This document shows positions 17,405 through 26,702 of a stretch of DNA of 35,304 bases, in pieces. Every line of letters starts with the position of its first letter. Position 1 is the stretch's first letter. This DNA is from CAJQHT01 sp038123275 (lineage in GTDB: Bacteria; Pseudomonadota; Alphaproteobacteria; Rickettsiales; UBA1997). A model generated the notes under the pieces. It was not told the origin of the DNA. It did not search any database and worked only from the letters and a program-made list of their open reading frames with translations. The position numbers were made by a program, and so were the translations under genes. The stretch is taken from contig JAYORG010000015.1 of NCBI GenBank assembly GCA_038123275.1, forward strand, positions 1-35,304, written 5' to 3'.

Positions 17405-17405
17405 T

Positions 17406-18581
17406 ATGTCAAAAAATAAGAGGGTGATAATTGCAACTGGAGGTACTGGCGGTCATATTTTTCCAGCTAAATCTTTGGCACAATCTTTATCTGGTAATAA
17501 TTTGAAAGTGACAATTTTTGCTGATAAAAATTATTCTAAATATCATTCTTTAGAGGATGATTTTACATTTAATGTTATTCCTTCATCTCAAATAAAGAAG
17601 GGCGTAATTTCTTTATTTTGTGCTAGTTTTTTGATATCTTTTGGTGTTATTAAGTCATTAATTTTAATGATATTTAAGCGGACAAATATTGTTATTGCTT
17701 TTGGAGGATATGCCACTTTTCCTATTTTAATTGCGGCAGTTATTTTGAGAAAAAAGATTATTTTACATGAGCAGAATGCTCATTTGGGTAAAGTAAATAG
17801 AATTTTTACAAAATTTGCTAATATTATTGCCATATCTTTTAAAAATACTGATGCCATTAAAAAAGAATTTTCTAAAAAAGTTAAATATGTTGGCAATCCA
17901 GTACGAGAAGACATATTAAAATTAAGCAAGGAAGAATATAAATATCCTATTTTTGATAAAAAATATGAGTCAAAGAATAATTTGGGATATAACTTGGTTT
18001 TGGCTTCTGACTTTGAAGAGGTAAAAAAGATAAAAGAAGAATATTTTAATATTTTAATCATTGGAGGTTCTGGAGGGGCTAAGATTTTTAGTGATATTTT
18101 GCCAAAGGCTCTTTTTAATATTAGAGTGGAGTTAAAAAATAGAATTAATATTGTTCAGCAATGCAGAAGTGATGTGCTTGATGAAACTTTTAGTCAGTAT
18201 AAAAATTTTAATTTAAATATTACCTTAAAATCTTTTTTTCAGGATATTGATCAAAAAATTAAGGAGGCTCATCTAGTCATATCGCGCTCCGGTTCATCAT
18301 CAGTTTTTGAATTGGCTACTGCCAAAAAACCAATGATTTTAGTACCATTTGCTAATTCTGCTGATAATCATCAAGAAAAAAATGCAATTGAAATACAAAA
18401 GGGTGGTGGAGCTGTTATTGTTAAAGAAGAAGATTTTACAATTAATAACATTACCAATATTATTGAAAAATTAGTTGATAATCCAAGGTTGTTAAAAAGA
18501 ATGTCCAAGGATGCTTTTGCCAGTTCCAATATAAAAGCTACTGCTAACTTAGTTAAATTAGTTAATCGCAATCTACGATGA
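17406..18581 (+). CDS. murG: UDP-GlcNAc:lipid I GlcNAc transferase MurG
   Basis: A protein of 391 residues; typical MurG is about 355-370. It makes lipid II at the inner membrane face. The N-terminal donor loop ATGGTGGHIFPAKSLAQ, the membrane-association FGGYATFPILIAAVILRKKIILHEQNA and the C-domain IIGGSGGAKIFSD and SRSGSSSVFELATAKKPMILVPF are all visible. Between LKLSKEEYKYPIFDKKY and NILIIGGSGG (about residues 178-217) there is a linker longer than usual, which explains the extra length. It stands outside a dcw cluster. Its stop overlaps the start of the RodZ-like gene by 4 bases (ATGA). Confidence 0.95.
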   Translation: MSKNKRVIIATGGTGGHIFPAKSLAQSLSGNNLKVTIFADKNYSKYHSLEDDFTFNVIPSSQIKKGVISLFCASFLISFGVIKSLILMIFKRTNIVIAFGGYATFPILIAAVILRKKIILHEQNAHLGKVNRIFTKFANIIAISFKNTDAIKKEFSKKVKYVGNPVREDILKLSKEEYKYPIFDKKYESKNNLGYNLVLASDFEEVKKIKEEYFNILIIGGSGGAKIFSDILPKALFNIRVELKNRINIVQQCRSDVLDETFSQYKNFNLNITLKSFFQDIDQKIKEAHLVISRSGSSSVFELATAKKPMILVPFANSADNHQEKNAIEIQKGGGAVIVKEEDFTINNITNIIEKLVDNPRLLKRMSKDAFASSNIKATANLVKLVNRNLR

Positions 18582-19039
18582 AGAAAATTAAAATTAAAAA
18601 CAAAGACTATCAAATAGATAAAGAATTAACCATTGGAGAAATACTAAAATATTGCCGTATTCAAAATGATATTAAAATTAAAGATGTGTCATTGGCTTTA
18701 AAAATAAAAGAGCAGGATATTAAAGATTTAGAAAATGATGGAATTTATTTAAAGAAGTCAGTCTTTTACATCAATGGTTTAATTAAAATTTATGGTAATT
18801 TATTAAAAATTGATAGAAGCCTAGTTAAGGAAAAAGTAGCATCTTTGGCTATTAATGTAGGTAGAGTAGATCAATATAAACTAATTGATCCTGAGGAGAG
18901 TGAGCAATATATTCCAGGTAGAAGATATGTAGCTTATGCCATATTATTACTGTTAATCATATATTTTATGTTATTTTGTGACTTTAATTCAGATAAAATA
19001 TTAACTACTGATTCAATCATTGACAGAATTGATAATTAG
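18578..19039 (+). CDS. RodZ-like HTH membrane protein
   Basis: A protein of 153 residues. The N-terminal cytoplasmic helix-turn-helix of the RodZ type (LTIGEILKYCRIQNDIKIKDVSLALKIKEQDIKDLEN, then YINGLIKIYGNLLKID) is followed by a single membrane segment (YVAYAILLLLIIYFMLFC) and a very short tail. RodZ links MreB to the cell-wall elongation machinery; this protein has the HTH and membrane parts but lacks the large periplasmic domain. Translational coupling with murG fits a role in peptidoglycan synthesis, by inference. No DNA-binding target is evident. Confidence 0.75.
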   Translation: MKKIKIKNKDYQIDKELTIGEILKYCRIQNDIKIKDVSLALKIKEQDIKDLENDGIYLKKSVFYINGLIKIYGNLLKIDRSLVKEKVASLAINVGRVDQYKLIDPEESEQYIPGRRYVAYAILLLLIIYFMLFCDFNSDKILTTDSIIDRIDN

Positions 19040-19244
19040 AATCTATCCGCTTTGTAATTGTAAATCAAAAAGATTTATGTTATTATTAGAGATTGTATAA
19101 AATAAATTAAGAATTTTATATGAATTTTAATTTATGCAAGGGCAATCATTAGTATGATTACTATTTGAAGTCTTGCTAAATATAGTTCTAAATTCATTTT
19201 TATGTAAAAAAGCTGTGAGTTATGATATTATTTAAAGTAATTAA

Positions 19245-22200
19245 ATGAAATTATTAGTAAAAATAACAATCTTAATTTTTGCCCTGATAATTTCTTTGAG
19301 CTTGATGTTTTCTTCTTTGATGGATCCCAATGCTCTGAGAGATAATTTACAGATTTCTTTGGATAAAAAAATAGAAGGTGATTTTATTATTAATGGTGCT
19401 GCTAAGGTTAATTTCTTCCCATCTCTTGCTATTGTTATTGAAAAGGCATCTTTAAGAAATGCAGTTTATGATAATAATAGAGTGAATATTTCTATGCAAA
19501 AAGTAATAGTTAATCTTGGTTTTAGCTCTTTATTTGGTAAAATTAAAATTGATGAATTAGAGTTTATTTCGCCAGTTATAGAGTGGGATTTTTTTGATCC
19601 AAATGCTACTTTATCAAAAAAAGAAGAGGTTTCCAAAGAAGAAATGACTGCAGAAGTTGTAGAGGCTGAAGAAGTATTGGAAGTTGCAAAGAAAGAAGAG
19701 GATAAGGATATAGAAGAAAAATCAATTGCAAAAGAAATGGGGGAGAGAAAAAATGTTAATGAAGAAGTAAAAGAAGAAGTAGCAGAAGAGGTAGTAGAAG
19801 GGATTGAGGCAGAGATATCCGGTGAAGCAGTAAAAGATGATAAAAAAATAGATATAGTAGAAGAAAGAAGGGGTGTAGTATATGATGATACAAAGTTAGT
19901 TAGTAGGATTTTTAAATTTAATGAAAATGAACAAGAGATATTTGATATTAAATCAATTAAAAATATTGAGGTTATAAATGGCTACTTCAAAAGAAGGGGT
20001 CTTGGAGGAGAGATAATTCTAGACGTTAAAGATATTAATTTTATTAGTAACAATAATATAAGTAATCAAAATCTTGGAATTAATGGTAGTTTATTAGTAA
20101 ATGACATACCAACACAGTTTGATTTATTGGTAAATACTCGTGATAATGCAGATTCTAAGTTAATTGTAAATTCTCCTATATTAAAAGTAGAATTAGAAGG
20201 AGAATTTTTTGATTCTGATTTTAATAATTTAATTAGGTCTAGTTTTTCTGGAAAGTTGCAGGCTAATATTGTCAATCCTAAAGAATTCTTCAATAAATAT
20301 TTTTCAAAATATAATTTAATTTATGGAAAGGTTAATTCAGTATCTGCAATTAAGCTAGGTGCTCAAATAGAGTCTAATAAAGGAAATTATAAGATATCTG
20401 ATATTGAGTTAGATTCCCAGGTAATTAGTGGAACAGGATATGTTAATGCTAATTTTTCTTCCAAAAATGCAGTTATTGATTCCAAAATTCAAATCACTGA
20501 TGCAGATATTGATAGCCTATGGTCAGCTAGATATGTAGGTCATAGTAGTGAAATTATTGATTTTGAAAAGAACATTATGGAGCAATTTATTAGTGGTGAG
20601 AAAGTTTCTTTGGATCAAAGTATTATAATTGGAGATCAGGAGAAGAAAAAAGAAAAACAGCCTTTATTTGATAGTTTAAAAATGGATGTTGGTATTAAAA
20701 TTGATAAAGCAAAGTATTTCCATAAATTTTTAAGTGATGTTGACATAGTATTAGCAGTTTCTGAGAATGGAGCTTTACAAATCAAGAAAGCTACTATGAA
20801 AATTCCTGATGGTGGTGAAATGAAGGTTTCAGGTTTTTTTAAAAAGACCAATAATATTTCTAATTTCATTGGTAGTTACCAAATAAGTGGTAGAGATTTT
20901 AATAATTTTTTATCATGGATTGATTTAAGATCCAAAGTTCTAAAATCAATATCAGGAACAAAATATGATTTATCTGGGGAAATAATATTATTATCTAGTT
21001 TTTCAGCTCTAAAAGGTTTAAAAGTAGATATAGATAATGGTAAAAATATAATTACTGGTAATATTAGATATGATGATAGTAAGGATTTGCAAAATGCGGA
21101 TGTTAGGCTAAATATTGATAAATTAAATTTAACAGATTATTTTGATATTTCTTTTGAAAGAAATCAATATGTATCCCCTGGTTCATTATCAAGAAAGTTA
21201 CTTTGGCTAAATACTATTGAGGCTGGAAATGATATTTCACTAACAATAGATGAATTAAAATATCATAATCATACTTTTTTAAATCAAGAGATAAATCTTA
21301 GTATTGGCCCTGGTGTATTCCATCTAAAGGAGTTAGATTTAGAATCACAAGATAAAGCAATTAATATTAAATTATCAATTGCTACTGATCTTAGATTAAA
21401 GCCAATGATAGAGCTAGATCTTCAGGTTGATGATTTTAAATATATAACCTCCAAGCTAGAAGATAATAAAAAATTTAATAGATTACCTATTTCTAATAGG
21501 TTTTTCTTACTGCCAACGTTAATTGATTTTAATGGTAAAATTAAGATAAAATCTAGTAAGTTTTCTATTGATAATATAGACATTTTAGATGTTGATTTAG
21601 CAGGTAGCCTAGTAGACGGAGTTTGGAGTATAAAGGATGGATCTCTTAAGGTTTATGATGGTGATTTTAAATATAATGGCGACATAGTTTTAAGAAAAGT
21701 TAAATCATTAAATGGTAGCTTTACATATACACAAGTTGACAATAGGAAATTTTTAAAGGATGTAATTGGCCTAAATACAATTGGTGGGGTTTCTAATGTT
21801 TCTGGTATTTTTAATGCTCATGGAATTAATTCTGGAAATTTTGTTAGATCTTTAGATACTAAATTACAGTTTATTGGTGCTAATGTTAAAGTTAGTAAAT
21901 TTGGCCTAAGTGAGCTTTTAAAGAGAATGCTTTTAGTCAGCTATTCTAAAATAAAAATAACCAATCCTGAAGTTATCTTATTTAATAAAAAATATCATAC
22001 TACCTTTAAAAATGTTAAAGGATCTTTAGAATTAAGCCCTGTTAGAGCAATAAATAAATTAAAAATAAGTGCTGATTCTTCTGGTATAAATGCTATTACA
22101 ACAGGGTCAGTTGATCTAGATACTAAATCATTCAGTGGTTTGTCAAAAATAATATTTTTAACTGGAACTAGACAAAATAAAGTTCCAATAAATATTGCTA

Positions 22201-22286
22201 TTAGTCATAAAGGTAAATTTTCTAAATTAAATAAAAATGCAAATTTAGAACAAGTAAAGCAATATCTACAAAGATCACAACAATAA
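19245..22286 (+). CDS. AsmA family protein
   Basis: A protein of 1013 residues with an N-terminal membrane anchor (LLVKITILIFALIISLSLMFSSL) and AsmA-type N-terminal sequence (LEKKIEG-like, FIINGAAKVNFFPSLAIVIEKASL). The C-terminal region (VSGIFNAHGINSGNFVRSLDTKL and following) matches the AsmA C-terminal domain. These proteins are thought to span the periplasm and move lipids or affect outer-membrane assembly. Residues about 125-215 form a low-complexity Glu/Lys/Val insertion (nt about 19610-19880) not typical of the family. The 205-base gap upstream holds a possible -10 TATGAT at 19221 without a good -35. It is 14 bases before panB. Confidence 0.85.
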   Translation: MKLLVKITILIFALIISLSLMFSSLMDPNALRDNLQISLDKKIEGDFIINGAAKVNFFPSLAIVIEKASLRNAVYDNNRVNISMQKVIVNLGFSSLFGKIKIDELEFISPVIEWDFFDPNATLSKKEEVSKEEMTAEVVEAEEVLEVAKKEEDKDIEEKSIAKEMGERKNVNEEVKEEVAEEVVEGIEAEISGEAVKDDKKIDIVEERRGVVYDDTKLVSRIFKFNENEQEIFDIKSIKNIEVINGYFKRRGLGGEIILDVKDINFISNNNISNQNLGINGSLLVNDIPTQFDLLVNTRDNADSKLIVNSPILKVELEGEFFDSDFNNLIRSSFSGKLQANIVNPKEFFNKYFSKYNLIYGKVNSVSAIKLGAQIESNKGNYKISDIELDSQVISGTGYVNANFSSKNAVIDSKIQITDADIDSLWSARYVGHSSEIIDFEKNIMEQFISGEKVSLDQSIIIGDQEKKKEKQPLFDSLKMDVGIKIDKAKYFHKFLSDVDIVLAVSENGALQIKKATMKIPDGGEMKVSGFFKKTNNISNFIGSYQISGRDFNNFLSWIDLRSKVLKSISGTKYDLSGEIILLSSFSALKGLKVDIDNGKNIITGNIRYDDSKDLQNADVRLNIDKLNLTDYFDISFERNQYVSPGSLSRKLLWLNTIEAGNDISLTIDELKYHNHTFLNQEINLSIGPGVFHLKELDLESQDKAINIKLSIATDLRLKPMIELDLQVDDFKYITSKLEDNKKFNRLPISNRFFLLPTLIDFNGKIKIKSSKFSIDNIDILDVDLAGSLVDGVWSIKDGSLKVYDGDFKYNGDIVLRKVKSLNGSFTYTQVDNRKFLKDVIGLNTIGGVSNVSGIFNAHGINSGNFVRSLDTKLQFIGANVKVSKFGLSELLKRMLLVSYSKIKITNPEVILFNKKYHTTFKNVKGSLELSPVRAINKLKISADSSGINAITTGSVDLDTKSFSGLSKIIFLTGTRQNKVPINIAISHKGKFSKLNKNANLEQVKQYLQRSQQ

Positions 22287-22300
22287 CTATTTAATACAGT

Positions 22301-23119
22301 GTGATGGGTACAAAAAGTAAAAGGAATAATATATCTAGCATTACCAATAAAAAGGGTAAGGAGTTAATCACATGTGTTGCCGCATATACACACCCTGTTG
22401 CTAAATTAATAGATGAGTTTTGTGATATAATTTTAGTAGGTGATTCTTTGGGTATGACAATTTATGGCATGAATAACACCTTAGGAGTTACGCTAGATAT
22501 GATGATTAATCATGGAAAAGCGGTAGTAAATGCTACTAAAAAGTCTTTAATAGTTGTTGATTTACCATATGGATCTTATGAAACATCAAAAGAGCAAGCC
22601 TTAAAAACTTCTTTAGAGGTAGTTGCTAAAACTGGCTGTGAAGCAGTTAAGCTAGAAATAAAAAATGATGATCTAATAAAAACTATTAAATTTTTAAATC
22701 AAAAAGGAATAAAAGTGGTATCTCATGTTGGCTTAACGCCACAAAATATTAAGGAAATGGGAGGCTTTAAGGTACAGGGTAGAGACAAAAAAACCGCTCA
22801 AAAAATCATTGATCTTGCTGTTAAATCACAAGATGCCGGAGCTTTTTGCGTGGTTATCGAAGGTGTGATCGAAGAAATTGCTAGTAAAATAACCAATAAA
22901 TTAACCATTCCAACAATTGGAATTGGTGCTTCGCCTCATTGCGATGGTCAGGTTTTAGTAATTGATGATATTTTAGGCATACAGCAAGAATACAGCCCTA
23001 GATTTGTCAAAAAATATGCCAATTTATCACAAGACATAAGTGATGCGGTTAAAAATTTTTCAAATGATGTAAAAAATAAGAAATTTCCAAAAGAAGAGCA
23101 TTGTTTTTTCCCTAAATAG
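22301..23119 (+). CDS. panB: 3-methyl-2-oxobutanoate hydroxymethyltransferase
   Basis: A protein of 272 residues, the usual length. It transfers a hydroxymethyl group to ketoisovalerate to form ketopantoate for pantothenate and CoA. Metal and substrate motifs are ILVGDSLGM (D48), VVDLPYGSY, AVKLE, SHVGLTPQNIKEMGGFKVQG and TIGIGASPHCDGQVLVIDDILG. Two starts are possible, GTG 22301 and the adjacent ATG 22304; ATG is the more likely. No panC or panD is in the window. It lies 14 bases after the AsmA-like gene. Confidence 0.95.
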   Translation: MMGTKSKRNNISSITNKKGKELITCVAAYTHPVAKLIDEFCDIILVGDSLGMTIYGMNNTLGVTLDMMINHGKAVVNATKKSLIVVDLPYGSYETSKEQALKTSLEVVAKTGCEAVKLEIKNDDLIKTIKFLNQKGIKVVSHVGLTPQNIKEMGGFKVQGRDKKTAQKIIDLAVKSQDAGAFCVVIEGVIEEIASKITNKLTIPTIGIGASPHCDGQVLVIDDILGIQQEYSPRFVKKYANLSQDISDAVKNFSNDVKNKKFPKEEHCFFPK

Positions 23120-23212
23120 TTTATTATCTAATAGTAAATATCTAATATCAATTAACTTAAATTATAAGCAGTGAAAAAATTACCAAATACACCAATAAAT
23201 AAAGAAGACAAT

Positions 23213-24526
23213 ATGTCACTTACCCCCAAGGAAATAGTTAATCAATTAAACCGATATATTGTTGGCCAACAAGATGCCAAAAAAGCAGTGGCGATTGCAC
23301 TGAGAAATAGATATCGTCGCAAAAATGTTGATAGCCCCTTAAGAGAAGAAATTGTTCCTAAAAATATTTTAAGTATTGGTCCAACTGGTGTTGGTAAAAC
23401 TGAAATTGCTAGAAGATTAGCTAATCTAGTTAATGCACCTTTTCAAAAAGTAGAAGCAACTAAATTTACTGAAGTTGGTTATGTTGGCAAGGATGTTGAA
23501 GCAATAATTCGTGATCTTTTAGATGTTGCTATGAAAATAGTGCGCGATCAAATGAAAGAAAATATTGTAGAGGTTGCAACAAGAAATGCCAAAGCTAGAG
23601 TTTTAGAAAGTTTAGTTGGTTCAGACTCTTCCAAAGAAACATTAGAGAGATTTTCTAAGTTGCTTGATGAAAGTAAGTTAAATGATAAAGAAATTGAAAT
23701 AGAAGTTATCGATAATCCATCAAGCCCTTCTGCAACATTTGATCTTCCTGGGGCTCAAATTGGCATGCTTAATATTGGTGATATTATTGGCAAAGCAGTT
23801 GGCGGAACTAAAACCAAAAAGGTTAAAATGAAGGTTGAAGATGCCATGAAAACCATAATTAATGAAGAAAGTGACAAATTATTAGATGAAGATGAAGTAG
23901 TAAAACAATCTATTAAGTTGGTTGAAAATGATGGTATTGTTTTTATTGATGAGTTTGATAAAATTTGTGCCAAAAATAATGCTGCTGGTTCTAGGGGAGA
24001 AGTTTCAAGAGAAGGTGTACAAAGAGATTTACTGCCTTTAATTGAAGGTACTAGCGTTAATACTAAATATGGTATGGTTAAAACGGACCATATTTTATTT
24101 ATTGCTTCTGGTGCTTTTCATATCTCAAAACCATCTGACTTACTTCCTGAGTTGCAAGGTAGGTTTCCAATTAGAGTTCAATTAAAAGATTTAAGCGAAG
24201 AAGATTTAGTGCGTATTTTAAAGGAGCCAGAGGCAAGTTTAACCAAGCAATATAAAGCATTACTTAATGTAGAAAATGTTGATTTGGAATTTAGCGAAGA
24301 TGGTATTAAAGAAATTGCCAGAGTTGCTTATAAGCTAAATAATGAAGTTGAAAATATTGGTGCAAGAAGATTATATACATTACTAGAAAAAGTTCTAGAA
24401 AGCATTAGTTTTGAAGCTAGCAATTTTTCTTCAGTCAAAGAGATAAAAGTAGATTCCAAATATGTTAATGATAATTTAGGAGACTTAGCTAGTGGTAAAA
24501 CAGATCTTTCTAGATTTATTCTTTAA
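23213..24526 (+). CDS. hslU: HslU, ATPase subunit of the HslVU protease
   Basis: An AAA+ unfoldase that feeds substrates to the HslV peptidase. From ATG 23213 it has 437 residues and begins MSLTPKEIVNQLNRYIVGQQ, as family members do; a GTG at 23171 would add 14 unsupported residues. The Walker A GPTGVGKT is at 56-63, the Walker B at GIVFIDEFDKIC, the insertion (I) domain between, and the sensor region GARRLYTLLEKVLE. The C-terminal tail DLSRFIL, which docks into HslV, is intact. No hslV is adjacent, although it usually precedes hslU. Confidence 0.95.
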   Translation: MSLTPKEIVNQLNRYIVGQQDAKKAVAIALRNRYRRKNVDSPLREEIVPKNILSIGPTGVGKTEIARRLANLVNAPFQKVEATKFTEVGYVGKDVEAIIRDLLDVAMKIVRDQMKENIVEVATRNAKARVLESLVGSDSSKETLERFSKLLDESKLNDKEIEIEVIDNPSSPSATFDLPGAQIGMLNIGDIIGKAVGGTKTKKVKMKVEDAMKTIINEESDKLLDEDEVVKQSIKLVENDGIVFIDEFDKICAKNNAAGSRGEVSREGVQRDLLPLIEGTSVNTKYGMVKTDHILFIASGAFHISKPSDLLPELQGRFPIRVQLKDLSEEDLVRILKEPEASLTKQYKALLNVENVDLEFSEDGIKEIARVAYKLNNEVENIGARRLYTLLEKVLESISFEASNFSSVKEIKVDSKYVNDNLGDLASGKTDLSRFIL

Positions 24527-24558
24527 TTTATCAATAATTTTTTGACTTGTTAAGATAA

Positions 24559-25124
24559 GTTAACGCAGAGTCTCTTTTTACATTTAAGAATAAAAGCCCA
24601 CAAGCTAGGGGTGGTACAAGTGTCACACAATTTACAGGAGACAATTAACCATCTTTAACCCAAAATATTATAGGTAAATTACCAGCGGCAGTGTTTGATG
24701 GAATATCTGATTATTTGATTATATTGGCACAGATGTAGTAGAGCAAGATTATACAGTATTTGTTGTAGAAAAAAGAACTAGTGATAAAGCTAATAATTAT
24801 TTCTTTGGTTCAACCAATACTTCTCCTGTTGCTAATGAAGGATTAATATTAGGATATAAAACAGACACTCAAATTTTATTTGGACAAGGAAGCAATGAGG
24901 AGTTAATAGCTATTGATGGCTATGTAGAAGGGCAAGGTCCAATAGTTCATGCTTTTGTTCAAGATAGTGCAAATGGTAAGAAGTATTATCGTGATGGTGC
25001 TAATTGGTCTGTTATTTACATTGAAGTTGCATATGAGGCTACGACAGCTGATTTTAATAGCAATACCGCTAATTATACGATTTTAGTTCAGTGTCAGACT
25101 CAAGCTGTTAATGATTGTAATTAG
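24559..25124 (+). pseudogene. Decayed LamG-like exported-protein gene
   Basis: No intact frame spans this stretch. One frame reads ARGGTSVTQFTGDN, a TAA at 24646-24648, then PSLTQNIIGKLPAAVFDGIS; near 24707-24720 the reading moves to another frame that continues FDYIGTDVVEQDYTVFVV and runs through VEKRTSDKANNYFFG and KKYYRDGANWSVIYIEVAYE to a stop at 25122-25124, ending QTQAVNDCN. The order and wording are those of a LamG/concanavalin-A-like domain (VFDG, VFVV.., KKYYRDG), though a different subtype from the one in the giant protein at the window start. One nonsense codon plus one frameshift make it a remnant; the 5' end is unclear. Confidence 0.7.
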
Positions 25125-25157
25125 CCTAATATGATTGATCTAGAAAATTTATTTCTT

Positions 25158-26696
25158 CTAAAGAGGAAGATTATCATGCTTTTTCCAAGGCTTATTAGTT
25201 TTCTTATTTTTTAGAATCTGTAAAGATTTACAAATCCTTTTCCTAGTATTTCTTGGCCTGATAACCTCATCTAAAAAGCCACGAGAAGCAGCAACAAATG
25301 GTGAAGCAAACTTTTCTTTATAATCATTTACTATCTGGTCTTTAGAATTTGGATTTTCCTTAATTTCTTTTCTTGAGATAATTTCTACTGCACCTGCAGG
25401 TCCCATAACGGCAATTTCAGCATCAGCCCAAGCATAGTTAATATCACCTTTTAAATGTTTAGAATTCATCACAATATAAGCACCGCCATAGGCTTTTCTA
25501 GCAATTACAGTTATTTTTGGTACTGTTGCTTCACCATATGCATAAAGCAATTTAGCGCCATGGCGAATAATACCATTATGTTCTTGGTCAGCTCCAGGCA
25601 AAAACCCTGGTACATCAACAAAGGTAATAAGTGGAATATTAAAGCAATCACAAAATCTAATAAAACGAGCGGCTTTTTCACTAGCTTCAATATTAAGGCA
25701 TCCAGCTAAGTTCATAGGTTGGTTAGCAACAATCCCAACTGTTTCTCCTTCTAATCTACCAAAACCAACAATAATATTATTAGCATAATTTGGTTGAATT
25801 TCAAAGAAATCACCTTCATCAACAATTTTCTCAATCAATTCGCCCATATCATATGGTTGGTTGGAATTTTCTGGAATTAATGTGTCCAAAGACACGTCTA
25901 ATCTGTCAGCAGTATCAACGGATGGAATTTTTGGAACATTATGCTTATTTGATAAAGGTAAAAAGTTAATTAATCTTCTAGCTTGAAGAAGTAATTCAAC
26001 ATCACTTTTGAAAGTTAAATGAGCAACACCGCTTTTCTCACCATGTACTTTAGCTCCACCTAAATCTTCTTGGCTAATATCTTCATGAGTTACAGTTTTA
26101 ACTACATCAGGGCCAGTTACAAACATATAAGATGACTTTTCAACCATCATAACAAAGTCAGTTAAGGCTGGAGAATAGACTGAGCCACCGGCACAAGGGC
26201 CCATAATTAGAGAGATTTGTGGAATAACACCGCTTGCATCAATATTTTTTTGAAAAATATCACCAAAACCACCAAGAGAATCAACACCTTCTTGAATTCT
26301 AGCTCCACCGGAATCATTAATACCAATTACCGGAGCACCAACCTGTATGGCTTTATCCATGATATTGCAGATTTTTTTAGCATGTGCTTCACCCAAAGAT
26401 CCACCCATAACGGTAAAATCTTGACTATAAACAAACACTAGGCGACCATTAATTGTGCCTTGTCCAGTTACAACTCCATCCCCAGCATGTTTCTTCTTTT
26501 CCATGTTAAAATCACCGCAGCGATGTTCAACATACAGGCCATATTCTTCAAACGAATCTGGATCTAATAAGACGTCGATTCTTTCTCTGGCAGTTAATTT
26601 ACCCTTAGAATGTTGTATATTGATCTTTTCTTGACCACCACCCATAGTGGCTTCAACTCTTTTTGTTGATAATTTTTGTAAGTTATTAGATTGCAT
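25158..26696 (-). CDS. pccB: Propionyl-CoA carboxylase beta subunit (carboxyltransferase)
   Basis: A protein of 512 residues, standard for PccB/acyl-CoA carboxylase beta chains. It transfers carboxyl from biotin to propionyl-CoA. Visible motifs are SKGKLTARERIDVLLDPDSFEEYG, DFTVMGGSLGEAHAKKI, INDSGGARIQEGVDSLGG, the oxyanion-hole MGPCAGGSVYSPALTDF and FVDVPGFLPGADQEHNGIIRHGAKLLYA in the C-terminal half. The biotin-bearing alpha subunit (pccA) is not in the window. It lies 6 bases after nuoE on the minus strand, so both share a transcript. Acetyl-CoA specificity cannot be excluded but the full-length PccB pattern favours propionyl-CoA. Confidence 0.95.
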   Translation of the reverse strand: MQSNNLQKLSTKRVEATMGGGQEKINIQHSKGKLTARERIDVLLDPDSFEEYGLYVEHRCGDFNMEKKKHAGDGVVTGQGTINGRLVFVYSQDFTVMGGSLGEAHAKKICNIMDKAIQVGAPVIGINDSGGARIQEGVDSLGGFGDIFQKNIDASGVIPQISLIMGPCAGGSVYSPALTDFVMMVEKSSYMFVTGPDVVKTVTHEDISQEDLGGAKVHGEKSGVAHLTFKSDVELLLQARRLINFLPLSNKHNVPKIPSVDTADRLDVSLDTLIPENSNQPYDMGELIEKIVDEGDFFEIQPNYANNIIVGFGRLEGETVGIVANQPMNLAGCLNIEASEKAARFIRFCDCFNIPLITFVDVPGFLPGADQEHNGIIRHGAKLLYAYGEATVPKITVIARKAYGGAYIVMNSKHLKGDINYAWADAEIAVMGPAGAVEIISRKEIKENPNSKDQIVNDYKEKFASPFVAASRGFLDEVIRPRNTRKRICKSLQILKNKKTNKPWKKHDNLPL

Positions 26697-26702
26697 AATT
26701 TT

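Noticed and set aside
18980..19244. Small RNA or riboswitch upstream of the AsmA-like gene
   Set aside because: Only short weak inverted repeats (AATCAT/ATGATT, GCAAG/CTTGC) and a lone -10-like box are visible; no known motif.
23171..23212. HslU start at GTG 23171
   Set aside because: The 14 extra residues are not seen in the family, whose N-terminus matches from ATG 23213.
24527..24558. Terminator after hslU
   Set aside because: The sequences after the stop form only a very short AGAG/CTCT stem before a T run, too weak to call.
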